Positions 1 to 6,011 of a stretch of 25,794 nucleotides of DNA are shown here, in pieces. This DNA comes from a virus. Below the pieces are notes generated by a model. It made no database searches, had not been told where the DNA came from, and saw only the letters and a program-made list of their open reading frames with translations. The stretch is from the IMG/VR virus record IMGVR_UViG_3300001450_000246, positions 1-25,794 of that record; one strand, 5' to 3'. Each line of letters opens with the position of its first letter. Position 1 is the first letter of the stretch. The position numbers and the translations under genes are program-made.

Positions 1-135
1 GACTTAGTCAATCCAATCATTGACGCTAAGATGGCAAAGGAACAGCAGGCTCACTTAATACAAGAACAAGAGTTTAAAAGGCTCAGGCAGATGGATCTGC
101 CAATGAACGGTGAAGAATTCAAACTCGTAGCTTAG
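1..135 (+). CDS. C-terminal end of an unknown protein (partial at window edge)
   Basis: Reading from base 1 in frame 1 gives 44 codons without a stop, ending at TAG 133-135. The visible tail is hydrophilic, with a Q/E/K-rich helical stretch (KEQQAHLIQEQEFKRLRQ) followed by a short neutral end. No family is recognisable from this piece. The gene is cut by the window edge, so its length and start are unknown. It is followed after one base by the strong ribosome binding site of the mini-gene at 149, so the two are probably co-transcribed, and the terminator at 232-260 ends the unit. I am confident that it is coding because of the tight junction with the next gene, but I cannot assign a function. 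Confidence 0.55.
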   Translation, partial: DLVNPIIDAKMAKEQQAHLIQEQEFKRLRQMDLPMNGEEFKLVA

Positions 136-145
136 AAAGGAGGTG
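136..145 (+). promoter_or_regulatory. Near-perfect Shine-Dalgarno sequence
   Basis: AAAGGAGGTG lies five bases (AGGAGG to ATG) upstream of the ATG at 149. This is close to the full anti-Shine-Dalgarno complement and is one of the strongest ribosome binding sites in the window. It is the main argument that the 23-codon frame behind it is really translated. Confidence 0.8.
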
Positions 146-148
146 TGT

Positions 149-220
149 ATGTTAATCGATGAGGAAAATCCTTATGATGATGAACCCATAGATATTTATG
201 GTTCTTGTGACGAAGATTAA
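149..220 (+). CDS. 23-residue highly acidic mini-protein
   Basis: ATG at 149 to TAA at 218-220 encodes 23 residues beginning MLIDEENPYDDEP and ending GSCDED. Ten of the 23 residues are Asp or Glu and there is no Lys or Arg, so the peptide is strongly negative. It contains one Cys near the end. The frame starts 14 bases after the stop of the preceding gene, has a near-perfect Shine-Dalgarno sequence, and is followed by a strong rho-independent terminator; all three argue for real translation. Function is unknown. Small acidic phage proteins can act as DNA mimics or inhibitors of host nucleic-acid-binding proteins, but nothing here proves that. Confidence 0.55.
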   Translation: MLIDEENPYDDEPIDIYGSCDED

Positions 221-231
221 TTGTCATTCAC

Positions 232-282
232 GGAGAGAGGTTAGCGCCTCTCTTTTTTTTGGGGTCTGGGGAACCCCTTTTT
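232..282 (+). terminator. Rho-independent terminator(s), + direction
   Basis: Stem AGAGAGG (234-240) pairs with CCTCTCT (247-253) around a TTAGCG loop, followed by an unbroken T run to base 260. A second, weaker GGGG/CCCC hairpin (261-264 with 274-277) is followed by TTTTT and may act as a back-up. On the - strand the first hairpin is not followed by a T tract, so I see no clear terminator here for the leftward operon that ends at 286. Confidence 0.8.
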
Positions 283-285
283 ATT

Positions 286-471
286 TTACTGGTCAGGTTG
301 CTTATAGAGTCTTAGGCAAGTCCAGAATCCAAAGATGATCATAAACAACCCTGCGACCCCCACGAGTAATGGGTTAGCTATTGGTTTACCTGTTAACTCC
401 TCACATATTCCCAAGAACATTGGAAACATAATGATGAGTGCGTTTGTTGTTGCTAGTGTTTTATTTGTCAT
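286..471 (-). CDS. Small membrane protein with two hydrophobic segments
   Basis: A 61-residue protein with two hydrophobic stretches, about residues 9-23 (TNALIIMFPMFLGIC) and 33-52 (NPLLVGVAGLFMIIFGFW), joined by a short polar loop with a Glu-Glu pair, and a charged C-terminal tail. It should be an inner-membrane hairpin. It starts two bases after the stop of the upstream gene (TAA TT ATG) with no good Shine-Dalgarno sequence, which suggests translational coupling. It is the last gene of the leftward operon. A second holin, an antiholin or a superinfection-exclusion protein are all possible; the sequence does not choose between them. Confidence 0.6.
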   Translation of the reverse strand: MTNKTLATTNALIIMFPMFLGICEELTGKPIANPLLVGVAGLFMIIFGFWTCLRLYKQPDQ

Positions 472-473
472 AA

Positions 474-698
474 TTATGATTTATCGCAGATAACCTCACC
501 TTCAGTTTCAATCCAAACTCTAGCCCCACATGAAAGAGGTTTGTCAGGTGAGTAGAAAACGGTACACGGTTCAGTGATTTTTACTGAGTGACAGTACACG
601 TTTGTTTTGTAAGTCTTGACAGTTATTACTGGCTCTTTCTTCCCGCTCTTAACATTGTTTCTAATCTTGTGCTGATTGATGTGAATCCTAGTTTTCAT
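474..698 (-). CDS. Hypothetical protein, 74 residues
   Basis: A basic N-terminal half (MKTRIHINQHKIRNNVKSGK) is followed by alternating hydrophobic and polar residues consistent with a small beta-rich fold (PVITVKTYKTNVYCHSVKI, then RVWIETEGEVICD). It has three Cys residues. I do not recognise the family. The start overlaps the end of the upstream zincin gene by 11 bases and the stop is two bases before the next start, so it is embedded in the operon and very likely real. Short beta-rich proteins of this shape are common among phage accessory genes of unknown role. Confidence 0.55.
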   Translation of the reverse strand: MKTRIHINQHKIRNNVKSGKKEPVITVKTYKTNVYCHSVKITEPCTVFYSPDKPLSCGARVWIETEGEVICDKS

Positions 699-1053
699 CG
701 TCTTGATATGGTGAAGTGAATATCCATTTACTTAAGTCTTTGTTTTCAATCATCACTGACCGTAGTCCTGTTGAAAATCTGCTAACAAAATCCTCTTCAG
801 AACAGTCGTCTTTTAAATTCATTAGATAAAATAGAGCGTGACTTATCTCATGCAGAACAGTGTCTCTCATTGAGCAGGCTCCCTGACGTTCGTTTATCAT
901 TAGTTTCTGATGTGTCGTTTCACATCTGCCTAGCTCTTCATCACTTACATCTTGTGTCATCTCTATCCTGTAGAGTTGCCCAAGAATAATAACGTGGCGG
1001 ATCGGTGGAAGTTTGTCTTTCATAGCTCCCAGTAGATGTGCGTGTTTCTCCAT
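688..1053 (-). CDS. Small zincin-type metallopeptidase-like protein (HExxH)
   Basis: A 121-residue protein with a clear zinc-binding motif, HEISH, about two thirds along (DTVLHEISHALFYL). Downstream Glu residues (SEEDFVSRF) could supply the third zinc ligand as in gluzincins. The layout, a short beta-rich N-terminal half, HExxH, then E..V..ls..l..v..eN..l..w, matches a compact metallopeptidase family common in phages and distantly related to ImmA/IrrE or SprT proteins. The start has a purine-rich AGAAGAAA just upstream. It overlaps the preceding 77-residue gene by 34 bases. Its substrate is unknown; a regulatory protease or host-takeover role is possible. It is separate from the zincin inside the giant protein. 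Confidence 0.7.
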   Translation of the reverse strand: MEKHAHLLGAMKDKLPPIRHVIILGQLYRIEMTQDVSDEELGRCETTHQKLMINERQGACSMRDTVLHEISHALFYLMNLKDDCSEEDFVSRFSTGLRSVMIENKDLSKWIFTSPYQDDEN

Positions 1054-1253
1054 TTTCTTCTGTCCATCTTTCCTGCCCTGTGTAGGCGTAGAAGTTTTTC
1101 ACCTGCGGAAGACATGGTTTGCTTTTTATGCTCTGCATACTGACGAGGTGTGACTGTACCCTCTGGCTGGGGGTCTTGTTCCTCTTGTAAAGCTTCAAGA
1201 AGGCTGTCAGCAGTATCTAGTATATCTTCTAAAGTCTTTTTGGATCTAGCCAT
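1020..1253 (-). CDS. Hypothetical protein, 77 residues
   Basis: A longer frame opens at 1295, but I prefer the ATG at 1251-1253 (MARSKKTLEDILDTADSL), which gives a 25-base overlap with the phosphoesterase gene and has GAAGAAAC upstream. The N-terminal half is an acidic helix (EDILDTADSLLEALQEEQ). The C-terminal half is basic (KKQTMSSAGEKLLRLHRAGK, then RRKWRN). No family is recognised. The charge split and helical character would suit a small DNA- or protein-binding adaptor. It overlaps both neighbours, as is typical of compact phage operons. Confidence 0.55.
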   Translation of the reverse strand: MARSKKTLEDILDTADSLLEALQEEQDPQPEGTVTPRQYAEHKKQTMSSAGEKLLRLHRAGKMDRRKWRNTHIYWEL

Positions 1254-1993
1254 GTGTTTGTTTCTTCGTCTTTTAATATTCTGTAAACCACCCATGCTCC
1301 TGTCTTATCGTTGAGTGAGCCTGCCAAAAATGAATGCTCGTGCTTTAGTCTTCGGGCGTGTGTTCTGTTGTACTCCTGAGCAATCTGACAACCACATCCA
1401 GACACATAACTTTCATCACCAGATAAATTATTTTGTCTCCAGTAATCAAAAGCATGAGTGTGACCTGATAGCGTTGATGCTCCTGCGGCTTGGGTCATTG
1501 CTCTGGCTGGTGCAATGTTTGAAAAGTATCCGTGGCTAATAAGCTTGCGTCCTGTGTGAGTGCCTTTAGGAGCTATCTCTATCCAGCCTTTTCTGATGTC
1601 ATACTCTACCCACTCAGTCTTCATGGCATCAAACTCGTTCTCAAATTGCTTGGCGAGTTGCCTAGCATAATCAACATCTAAGCCTTCACGCTCTGATCTT
1701 GCTAATAACCATAGCCTGTGATCGTGATTGCCAAGTGTTAGCTTGTGTGGTTGAAAGGCACGGAGGAACCCTATTGCTGCCTTACAGTCTTCTCTCATTG
1801 AGCTACTTCGATCTTCGGCATTTGCGCCAGCTCGAATCGCTTTGGCATCAATAAAATCACCCAGCATAAATCTCCACCTCGGTTTGTGATCTTTAATCCA
1901 CTGGAGAATGTAACTCTGATAACTGTTCTTACCCTTACGGTCGATCAAGTCACCGTGAGTATCTGCACTACAAATAAAAGTTTGCCAAGCCAT
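1229..1993 (-). CDS. Calcineurin-like metallophosphoesterase
   Basis: This 254-residue protein carries the ordered metal-binding motifs of the calcineurin-like phosphoesterase superfamily: SADTHGD (about residues 9-15, the DxH motif), GDFID (45-49), GNHDH (88-92), SHGYF in the middle of the chain, and SGHTHAF further on (the GHxH motif). It should coordinate two metal ions and hydrolyse a phosphoester. Related phage proteins include Mre11-like nucleases, phosphatases and RNA-end processing enzymes; the substrate cannot be read here. The start is well supported by AAGGAGGG located 10-11 bases upstream, and the gene directly abuts the preceding stop codon (TAGATG). The three-residue tail ends in a TAG overlapping the next gene. 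It rides in the lysis operon, which is an accessory position rather than a replication one. Confidence 0.85.
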   Translation of the reverse strand: MAWQTFICSADTHGDLIDRKGKNSYQSYILQWIKDHKPRWRFMLGDFIDAKAIRAGANAEDRSSSMREDCKAAIGFLRAFQPHKLTLGNHDHRLWLLARSEREGLDVDYARQLAKQFENEFDAMKTEWVEYDIRKGWIEIAPKGTHTGRKLISHGYFSNIAPARAMTQAAGASTLSGHTHAFDYWRQNNLSGDESYVSGCGCQIAQEYNRTHARRLKHEHSFLAGSLNDKTGAWVVYRILKDEETNTWLDPKRL

Positions 1994-2305
1994 CTAGCTA
2001 CCCTCCTTATCATCGCATAAATGTCTTAGCTTTTCGCTGTGACTTTGTAGAGTGTGGGCTTGTGTTTTTTGTGTGTCTTTTAAATCTTCTATCTTTTCAT
2101 CTATCCCTCGTTGCCTCTCTTTAATTGTCCCTACCATCTCATATAATCTTGGGCTTCCATCTGGGTTGCCGTTAACAGCCTTATTGGCTTGTGAGGCTTC
2201 TTTGTTTGCTTTACTGGCTTCACCTTTAGCCTTCCACGACAAGTAAGCTCCTAGACCCGCTATCAGTCCAACAATGGCTTCCATGAGTGGGGGATCGTTA
2301 GGCAT
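1994..2305 (-). CDS. One-TM coiled-coil protein (holin- or i-spanin-like)
   Basis: A 103-residue protein with one N-terminal membrane segment (about residues 9-24, EAIVGLIAGLGAYLSW), then a Lys/Ala/Glu-rich helix, a GNPDGSPRLYEM turn, and a heptad-like helix (KERQRGIDEKIEDLKD onward). A single N-terminal anchor with a coiled-coil ectodomain is the shape of Rz-type inner-membrane spanins. The x-P-x-LYEMV segment also recalls small holin-like proteins with the same layout. It lies directly downstream of the endolysin with a TAATG overlap, which supports a role in lysis. I cannot decide between spanin, holin and antiholin. Confidence 0.6.
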   Translation of the reverse strand: MPNDPPLMEAIVGLIAGLGAYLSWKAKGEASKANKEASQANKAVNGNPDGSPRLYEMVGTIKERQRGIDEKIEDLKDTQKTQAHTLQSHSEKLRHLCDDKEGS

Positions 2306-2916
2306 TAGACAACGCTTTGACCTTTTTTAGATCGAGCTGCCATTTGCTTGATACTAAATTTAGTTTTGTACTCAAAGTGTGGAGGGTCAGGGAAAGACCT
2401 CCATTGTCCTCCGTGTATCAAAGGTAAATTCCTTTTCTGGGCAATCTTAAACATTTCAGCATAGATCTTTGAGGATAAAGCTGAGTTGGTGGCATCAAGG
2501 TAACGACCCTTCGAGAAGCAACCAAAATCAGCGGCGATGCCAAAGCAATGGCGACTCACCTTAACTGTCGTGACTTTCGATCCTTTATCACCAAAGCGAC
2601 CTTTGGCATATAACTCTTTTTGTTTCTCTAGGCTTCGATAGCCACAAATCATTTTTACTTCGATGCCATACTTTTCACCCATCTCCATCGCTATCTCACT
2701 TAGCTCAGTGAATGCGGGACGGACTCTGTCCCTTAAGGTTGCTAGGTTCTTTTTGGTGCGAGCATCAAAAGTCCATCTTCGCCTAGGGTTGGCTTTAGTT
2801 GCCTTAGTCTTAGGCTTGGATTTTCTGCGTAGTTTTTCAACCAGCTTCTTTAGGAAACGGAACACGAGGGAATACGGGGTGATCTGTTTACTTGTTGACC
2901 CAGACTCCTGCGCCAA
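2305..2916 (-). CDS. M15-family endolysin (L-Ala-D-Glu / D-Ala-D-Ala type peptidase)
   Basis: A 203-residue protein (from TTG) with the M15 (VanY/Ply-type) zinc peptidase signature. CGYRSLEKQKELYAKGR (91-107) is followed by the SxHxxGxAxD motif at 121-130 (SRHCFGIAAD; ligands His123 and Asp130), and the distal PPHFEY gives the third ligand His180 near Trp172. It should cleave peptidoglycan peptides during lysis. Residues 18-47 form a basic, amphipathic extension without a classical signal peptide, so export would depend on the holin. The start is uncertain: there is no ATG before residue 77, TTG at 2914-2916 and GTG at 2863-2865 are the candidates, and neither has a good ribosome binding site. 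Translation is probably coupled to the overlapping lipoprotein gene (29-base overlap). Confidence 0.85.
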   Translation of the reverse strand: MAQESGSTSKQITPYSLVFRFLKKLVEKLRRKSKPKTKATKANPRRRWTFDARTKKNLATLRDRVRPAFTELSEIAMEMGEKYGIEVKMICGYRSLEKQKELYAKGRFGDKGSKVTTVKVSRHCFGIAADFGCFSKGRYLDATNSALSSKIYAEMFKIAQKRNLPLIHGGQWRSFPDPPHFEYKTKFSIKQMAARSKKGQSVV

Positions 2917-3055
2917 CTTTATAATCGAGAAGTCCTACTTCTAGACCCATGACATTTCTGTCGCCTGACATAAGACCAACGGAATCCACGGGTACTTTAT
3001 TAAATGTACAGGATGACAGTCCAATAATTGCGATTGCTAATAGTATATATTTCAT
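2888..3055 (-). CDS. Small lipoprotein (o-spanin or exclusion lipoprotein candidate)
   Basis: A 55-residue protein that is easily missed because of its length. It begins MKYILLAIAIIGLSSC, a signal peptide with a lipobox LSSC (Cys16), so the mature part is a 40-residue lipoprotein. The mature chain ends in alternating hydrophobic residues (GLEVGLLDYKVGAGVWV) that suggest a beta hairpin. Its ATG overlaps the stop of the holin-like gene (TAATG), and it overlaps the endolysin start by 29 bases. A lipoprotein between holin and endolysin genes suggests an outer-membrane spanin partner for the one-TM coiled-coil protein at 1994. It lacks the proline richness of lambda Rz1, so a superinfection-exclusion lipoprotein is an alternative. 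It also indicates a Gram-negative host. Confidence 0.75.
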   Translation of the reverse strand: MKYILLAIAIIGLSSCTFNKVPVDSVGLMSGDRNVMGLEVGLLDYKVGAGVWVNK

Positions 3056-3384
3056 TATTTATTTTTGGCTGAAGCCACCTTCTCAGATGGAGTTGTATTA
3101 TCCCTCGCCATAATTAGTCCTATTGCTCCTATAACTAGCTCCCAGCGTCCTTGAAGGCTTTCGACCTCTAATGGTGTTGTTGAGTCTAATACTGAGCTTA
3201 GTAAGCCACCTGATGCTTCTAGCAACATTGCTACCCCTACGAGGCTGGTCTTCCAGCTTGCAATAAACTCAAAGAGTTTAGTTCTTGCCCAGTTCAATAA
3301 AATGTTCATAAATTTGTTTTTCAGGTTGGGAAAGATTTTGATCCTTCCTTTGTTCTTCTTGGGGAAACGTAAACCTTTTTTCAC
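3055..3384 (-). CDS. Holin-like membrane protein
   Basis: A 109-residue protein from GTG 3382-3384, with a basic N-terminus (MKKGLRFPKKNKGR), two hydrophobic segments (TSLVGVAMLLEASGGLLSSV and ELVIGAIGLIMA) and an ending GLIMARDNTTPSEK. The KT...G......G....ARDN..sSE layout is one I know from small holin-like membrane proteins of many podo- and siphoviruses. GAAAGG lies upstream of the GTG at a plausible distance. A second in-frame start, ATG at 3307-3309, would give a shorter form without the basic leader; two forms differing in N-terminal charge would recall lambda holin/antiholin, but the internal ATG has no ribosome binding site. It sits upstream of lipoprotein and endolysin, as expected for a lysis cassette. 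Confidence 0.65.
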   Translation of the reverse strand: MKKGLRFPKKNKGRIKIFPNLKNKFMNILLNWARTKLFEFIASWKTSLVGVAMLLEASGGLLSSVLDSTTPLEVESLQGRWELVIGAIGLIMARDNTTPSEKVASAKNK

Positions 3385-3412
3385 TTGTTATCAACCTTTC
3401 AACATAGACACA

Positions 3413-3688
3413 CTAATCAAAGCGTTTTTCCCATTGTGATAAAACCTTGTCAGAGTTTTCAACTACATCTGCGGGTATTCTTGCTACTTCTAAAAGTGCG
3501 CTAAGTCTCGCCCTGGATATTAAATTTTCTTTTTCATCCAGTGTTAATGCTTCTACTCTTTCTCTTTCACGCTCTATCATGGTGTTTAAAACGTCAGTAA
3601 CACATTCGTATCCTTTACTTTCTGCTAACCCCAGAACGTGCGCCCTCTGATGATCAGCCCTTTCTGCTTCCCCAGCTGTAATAGCCAT
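3413..3688 (-). CDS. Hypothetical protein downstream of portal, 91 residues
   Basis: A mostly helical, charged protein (MAITAGEAERADHQRAHVLG at the start; IERERERVEALTLDEKENL in the middle) that ends in a segment of the form ISRARLSALLEVARIPADVV. Similar short helical proteins with an R.R..AL.E.l..P core often follow portal genes in phages, but I cannot name a family. Its ATG overlaps the portal stop (TAATG), so translation is coupled to portal. That position fits a portal-associated or head-completion role. It has no membrane segment. Confidence 0.6.
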   Translation of the reverse strand: MAITAGEAERADHQRAHVLGLAESKGYECVTDVLNTMIERERERVEALTLDEKENLISRARLSALLEVARIPADVVENSDKVLSQWEKRFD

Positions 3689-5781
3689 TATATCTCTGTA
3701 TCAGTATCTGTTTCTTCAATTAATTCTACGGCTTCATCTTCTGCTTCTTCAGCAATATTTACAGGCAAGTCAGGTTCTACCTGGTTAAGTTCCTGATCAG
3801 TTGGTTGAGCTTCTGGAGGAGCCATTGCCATTGCTACTTCCTGAGCTAATGGTAATACCTCTTCTGCATCTTCAATTCCAAGGATTTTTAATTGATCAAC
3901 AAATAATGGTCTAGCTCTTTCCATCGAATAGATTGGCAACGCCAGGTAACGCTCTACTGTAATCATAACTCTCATCAGTCGATTTTCTTCTTCGTCCTGG
4001 TGAAACTTGGTTAGCGTTAATCTCACATCCAAATCAAGTTGGTAAAAGTCGTCTCGTTCGATAATAGACTCTATTTCATTATCACCTTCAAAGAACCTAA
4101 TTGTCTCAACCGGGTCCATTGAGTGAATCATTAGTTTAGTAAGATTTTGTATTGCTGTTTCTACTCCTCTCTGGACCTCTCTAATGCTCATCTTATTCAA
4201 GATAGAACCGTGTCCAAGAACTTGCTTAACACCAGTCGCTGTATTCATTTGAGGCAATGCACCAAAGTCTCCCTGGGCTGCTCCTGATACTCCTGAGTCC
4301 ATAGTAACCATTTGAATGACTGTGTCCATCATTGAACGTGTTTCATTCTCTAGGTTAGGTAATGACATTACCTGAATGGCTTCTGAAGCCACTGCATTAC
4401 CTTTAAGTTCTTTGTGTAGTCCTGGTCCCCACTGAAATGCTTTACCTGTTTCTCCGTCCTGGAATGCTTTTCTGTCTATGACTACAATCGGGTTAGCAGC
4501 GTAATCGTTTCTTATTTTAATTTGATTAAAACACTCATCAATAAATTGTTGCTCCTGGTCAAATCGTTCGAGGAATCCTGCTCCAATCCAACTGTTTCTT
4601 TTTTTATCGCAAGTGACAACACTAAAAGGTAACTCTGCTTTAGGGGTAATATTACCTAAGTAGTCAGCCCAAATAATTTCGGATGTTTCAATTGCTACAA
4701 GAGCGTACATTTTAACGACATTGCCTGGTGTATAATTGCCATCGTCATCTGTTTCACCTGGTCGTTCATAATTAAAATAACATTCAGCGCAATTTATAAA
4801 GTTAGCGTTTTTACGTTTACCCCAGGAACTGAAGTTTGTGTTACCATCAGAAAATGGATCCTCTGCGTCTACAACACTTGGCGTTGTGTTAAGGCCAGCA
4901 CTATCAAGAATTTGATCATATTTGTCTGGATCAATCATTCCTAAACCAAATTCATTCTTAAGTTCACCAACAGTCCATGCTTGGTGGTGCGCTATAAAAT
5001 CACAATCCTCTAGCCGAGGTGCATCAGGGTCAGCGACAAAGTCTTTATAGGAGACACAAGCTAATTCTGGTCCGTTATACTTAACTGAATAATCTGAATC
5101 AGTAATATCGGAAAAGTTTGGTTTTTTTATTGATCGCTGAAGTGGATCGTCTTCAAAAATGTAACCATCTTTCTTGTCATCAAAATAATTTTCTGAGTTT
5201 GTAGTTATTGGTTTTCCTGACTTGCCTACAATAGGTTGACCTTCATCATCTAAAAGAACATCGATAACCTTATCATACTCTTCTATCTTTCTTAGATAAG
5301 AAGTTTTAAGAATACCATACCCCATACCCCATGCTGATAGAGTAGCATCTTTAATTGCTGGTTCCAGGTTGGAATGTGAATCATTAAACTTGTGTTCGCA
5401 AAACTTTTGCAAATCCCTGGCTTTTTCTTTATCACCTAAACCAACTGGCTTTACAGCCAAAAATGGTCTTGAACCAAACATCTCATCAAATGTTTTACTC
5501 ACAATATACCTCACCTGACCACGGGTAACTGATAAACTAAAATTACTACGCTCAAAGACTTTTTCATTGATAGCGCCTCTAACGTCTAAGTTTGTAGCTT
5601 TACCGCTGACACGATGTGAAAAATCACCATCTAACTCAGCAGAATATTTATCCATCCGGTCAATGGTAGGTTTTAATTTCCCTTTGAGATTAGTGAAATT
5701 ATTAACACAATGTTCAGCCATGTTTTTTAAGAAAATAGCTTTTTCATTATCGTTTGAAAATGCGAGCGCAGATGCCTTCAT
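3688..5781 (-). CDS. Portal protein (podovirus-type)
   Basis: This 697-residue protein forms the DNA-packaging vertex. Family features include the NSWIGAGFLERFDQEQQFID region (around residue 390), typical of the stem/clip part of large podovirus portals, and the segment with MNTATGV (around 510-520), like the conserved TATG motif before the long C-terminal helix. The last 50 residues are strongly acidic and Pro/Gln/Glu-rich, probably disordered. An in-frame stop lies seven codons upstream of the ATG, so the start is well bounded. No Shine-Dalgarno sequence precedes it; AT-rich promoter-like sequence lies at about 5790-5830. It opens the leftward operon and is followed by coupled small genes. 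The length is close to those of N4-like and P22-like portals, but no capsid or terminase large subunit is present to narrow the group. Confidence 0.85.
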   Translation of the reverse strand: MKASALAFSNDNEKAIFLKNMAEHCVNNFTNLKGKLKPTIDRMDKYSAELDGDFSHRVSGKATNLDVRGAINEKVFERSNFSLSVTRGQVRYIVSKTFDEMFGSRPFLAVKPVGLGDKEKARDLQKFCEHKFNDSHSNLEPAIKDATLSAWGMGYGILKTSYLRKIEEYDKVIDVLLDDEGQPIVGKSGKPITTNSENYFDDKKDGYIFEDDPLQRSIKKPNFSDITDSDYSVKYNGPELACVSYKDFVADPDAPRLEDCDFIAHHQAWTVGELKNEFGLGMIDPDKYDQILDSAGLNTTPSVVDAEDPFSDGNTNFSSWGKRKNANFINCAECYFNYERPGETDDDGNYTPGNVVKMYALVAIETSEIIWADYLGNITPKAELPFSVVTCDKKRNSWIGAGFLERFDQEQQFIDECFNQIKIRNDYAANPIVVIDRKAFQDGETGKAFQWGPGLHKELKGNAVASEAIQVMSLPNLENETRSMMDTVIQMVTMDSGVSGAAQGDFGALPQMNTATGVKQVLGHGSILNKMSIREVQRGVETAIQNLTKLMIHSMDPVETIRFFEGDNEIESIIERDDFYQLDLDVRLTLTKFHQDEEENRLMRVMITVERYLALPIYSMERARPLFVDQLKILGIEDAEEVLPLAQEVAMAMAPPEAQPTDQELNQVEPDLPVNIAEEAEDEAVELIEETDTDTEI

Positions 5782-5850
5782 GGCGCAAATGTCGCTTATA
5801 TATCATACTGACACAAATATTAGTTTAACATGACTCATTTATGGAAAAAT

Positions 5851-5929
5851 GTTGAATACGTTTCGATACTGAAGTAAGTTATTAACTTTTTGTAATGCAG
5901 AGATTAGTCATTACTTCATGGTGTTCAAC
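5851..5929. repeat. Imperfect inverted repeat with two stems
   Basis: GTTGAATAC (5851-5859) pairs with GTGTTCAAC (5921-5929) with one G-T pair. Inside it, TGAAGTAA (5870-5877) pairs exactly with TTACTTCA (5911-5918). The internal loop is asymmetric (10 against 2 bases) and the terminal loop is 33 bases. TAATG (5893-5897) and CATTA (5909-5913) offer an alternative small stem that competes with the inner one. It lies between the two divergent promoters, so a DNA operator or cruciform is as likely as an RNA structure. Confidence 0.5.
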
Positions 5930-5955
5930 GGGTAAGGATAGTGCAACTAAATTAC

Positions 5956-5966
5956 GATAATTTATC
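5956..5966. promoter_or_regulatory. Palindrome GATAA-T-TTATC, possible second operator
   Basis: An 11-base palindrome (GATAA, T, TTATC) whose centre at 5961 is 42 bases from the centre (6003) of the Fur-type palindrome. That distance is four helical turns at 10.5 bases per turn. The half-sites share GATAA/TTATC with the downstream site, so the two could be a pair bound by the same regulator on one face of the DNA. Confidence 0.4.
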
Positions 5967-5972
5967 ACTTTC

Positions 5973-6010
5973 TTGCTTTACTCGATGTAGCTTATTGATA
6001 ATCATTATCA
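5973..6010 (+). promoter_or_regulatory. Promoter of the + cluster with an exact 7-1-7 Fur-box palindrome
   Basis: TTGCTT (5973-5978) and GATAAT (5997-6002), 18 bases apart, form a plausible sigma70-type promoter. The -10 box lies within TGATAATCATTATCA (5996-6010), a perfect 15-base palindrome identical to the 7-1-7 Fur consensus. The longer 19-base Fur consensus is matched at 16 of 19 positions over 5991-6009. The expected start of transcription is at about 6009-6010, just before the ATG at 6012, so the mRNA would be nearly leaderless and a repressor on the palindrome would block the -10. Confidence 0.6.
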
Positions 6011-6011
6011 T

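Larger units (their letters stand above)
5782..6011 (+). promoter_or_regulatory. Divergent control region between portal operon and + cluster
   Basis: This 230-base, AT-rich gap separates the leftward portal/lysis operon from the rightward cluster. It contains AT-rich promoter-like sequence for portal (about 5790-5830, with TATGATATATAA on the - strand), an imperfect inverted repeat at 5851-5929, a GATAA-T-TTATC palindrome at 5956-5966, and a promoter with an exact Fur-type palindrome at 5973-6010. No coding frame of useful length was found. Confidence 0.6.

Noticed and set aside
221-285. Bidirectional terminator serving the leftward operon
   Set aside because: Read on the - strand, the hairpin is preceded by the A run and followed by mixed sequence, with no T tract.
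941-1198. 85-residue frame on the - strand
   Set aside because: It overlaps the zincin gene (HExxH) and the 77-residue gene in another frame, is rich in Arg/Thr/Ser without any pattern, and has no ribosome binding site.
1315-1539. 74-residue frame on the + strand inside the phosphoesterase gene
   Set aside because: Antisense to a gene with clear catalytic motifs; composition and lack of start signals mark it as a shadow.
5830-5877. 15-codon frame in the divergent region, as a possible leader peptide
   Set aside because: It has no ribosome binding site and no promoter placed for it, and it overlaps the inverted repeat; I see no codon run suggesting attenuation.
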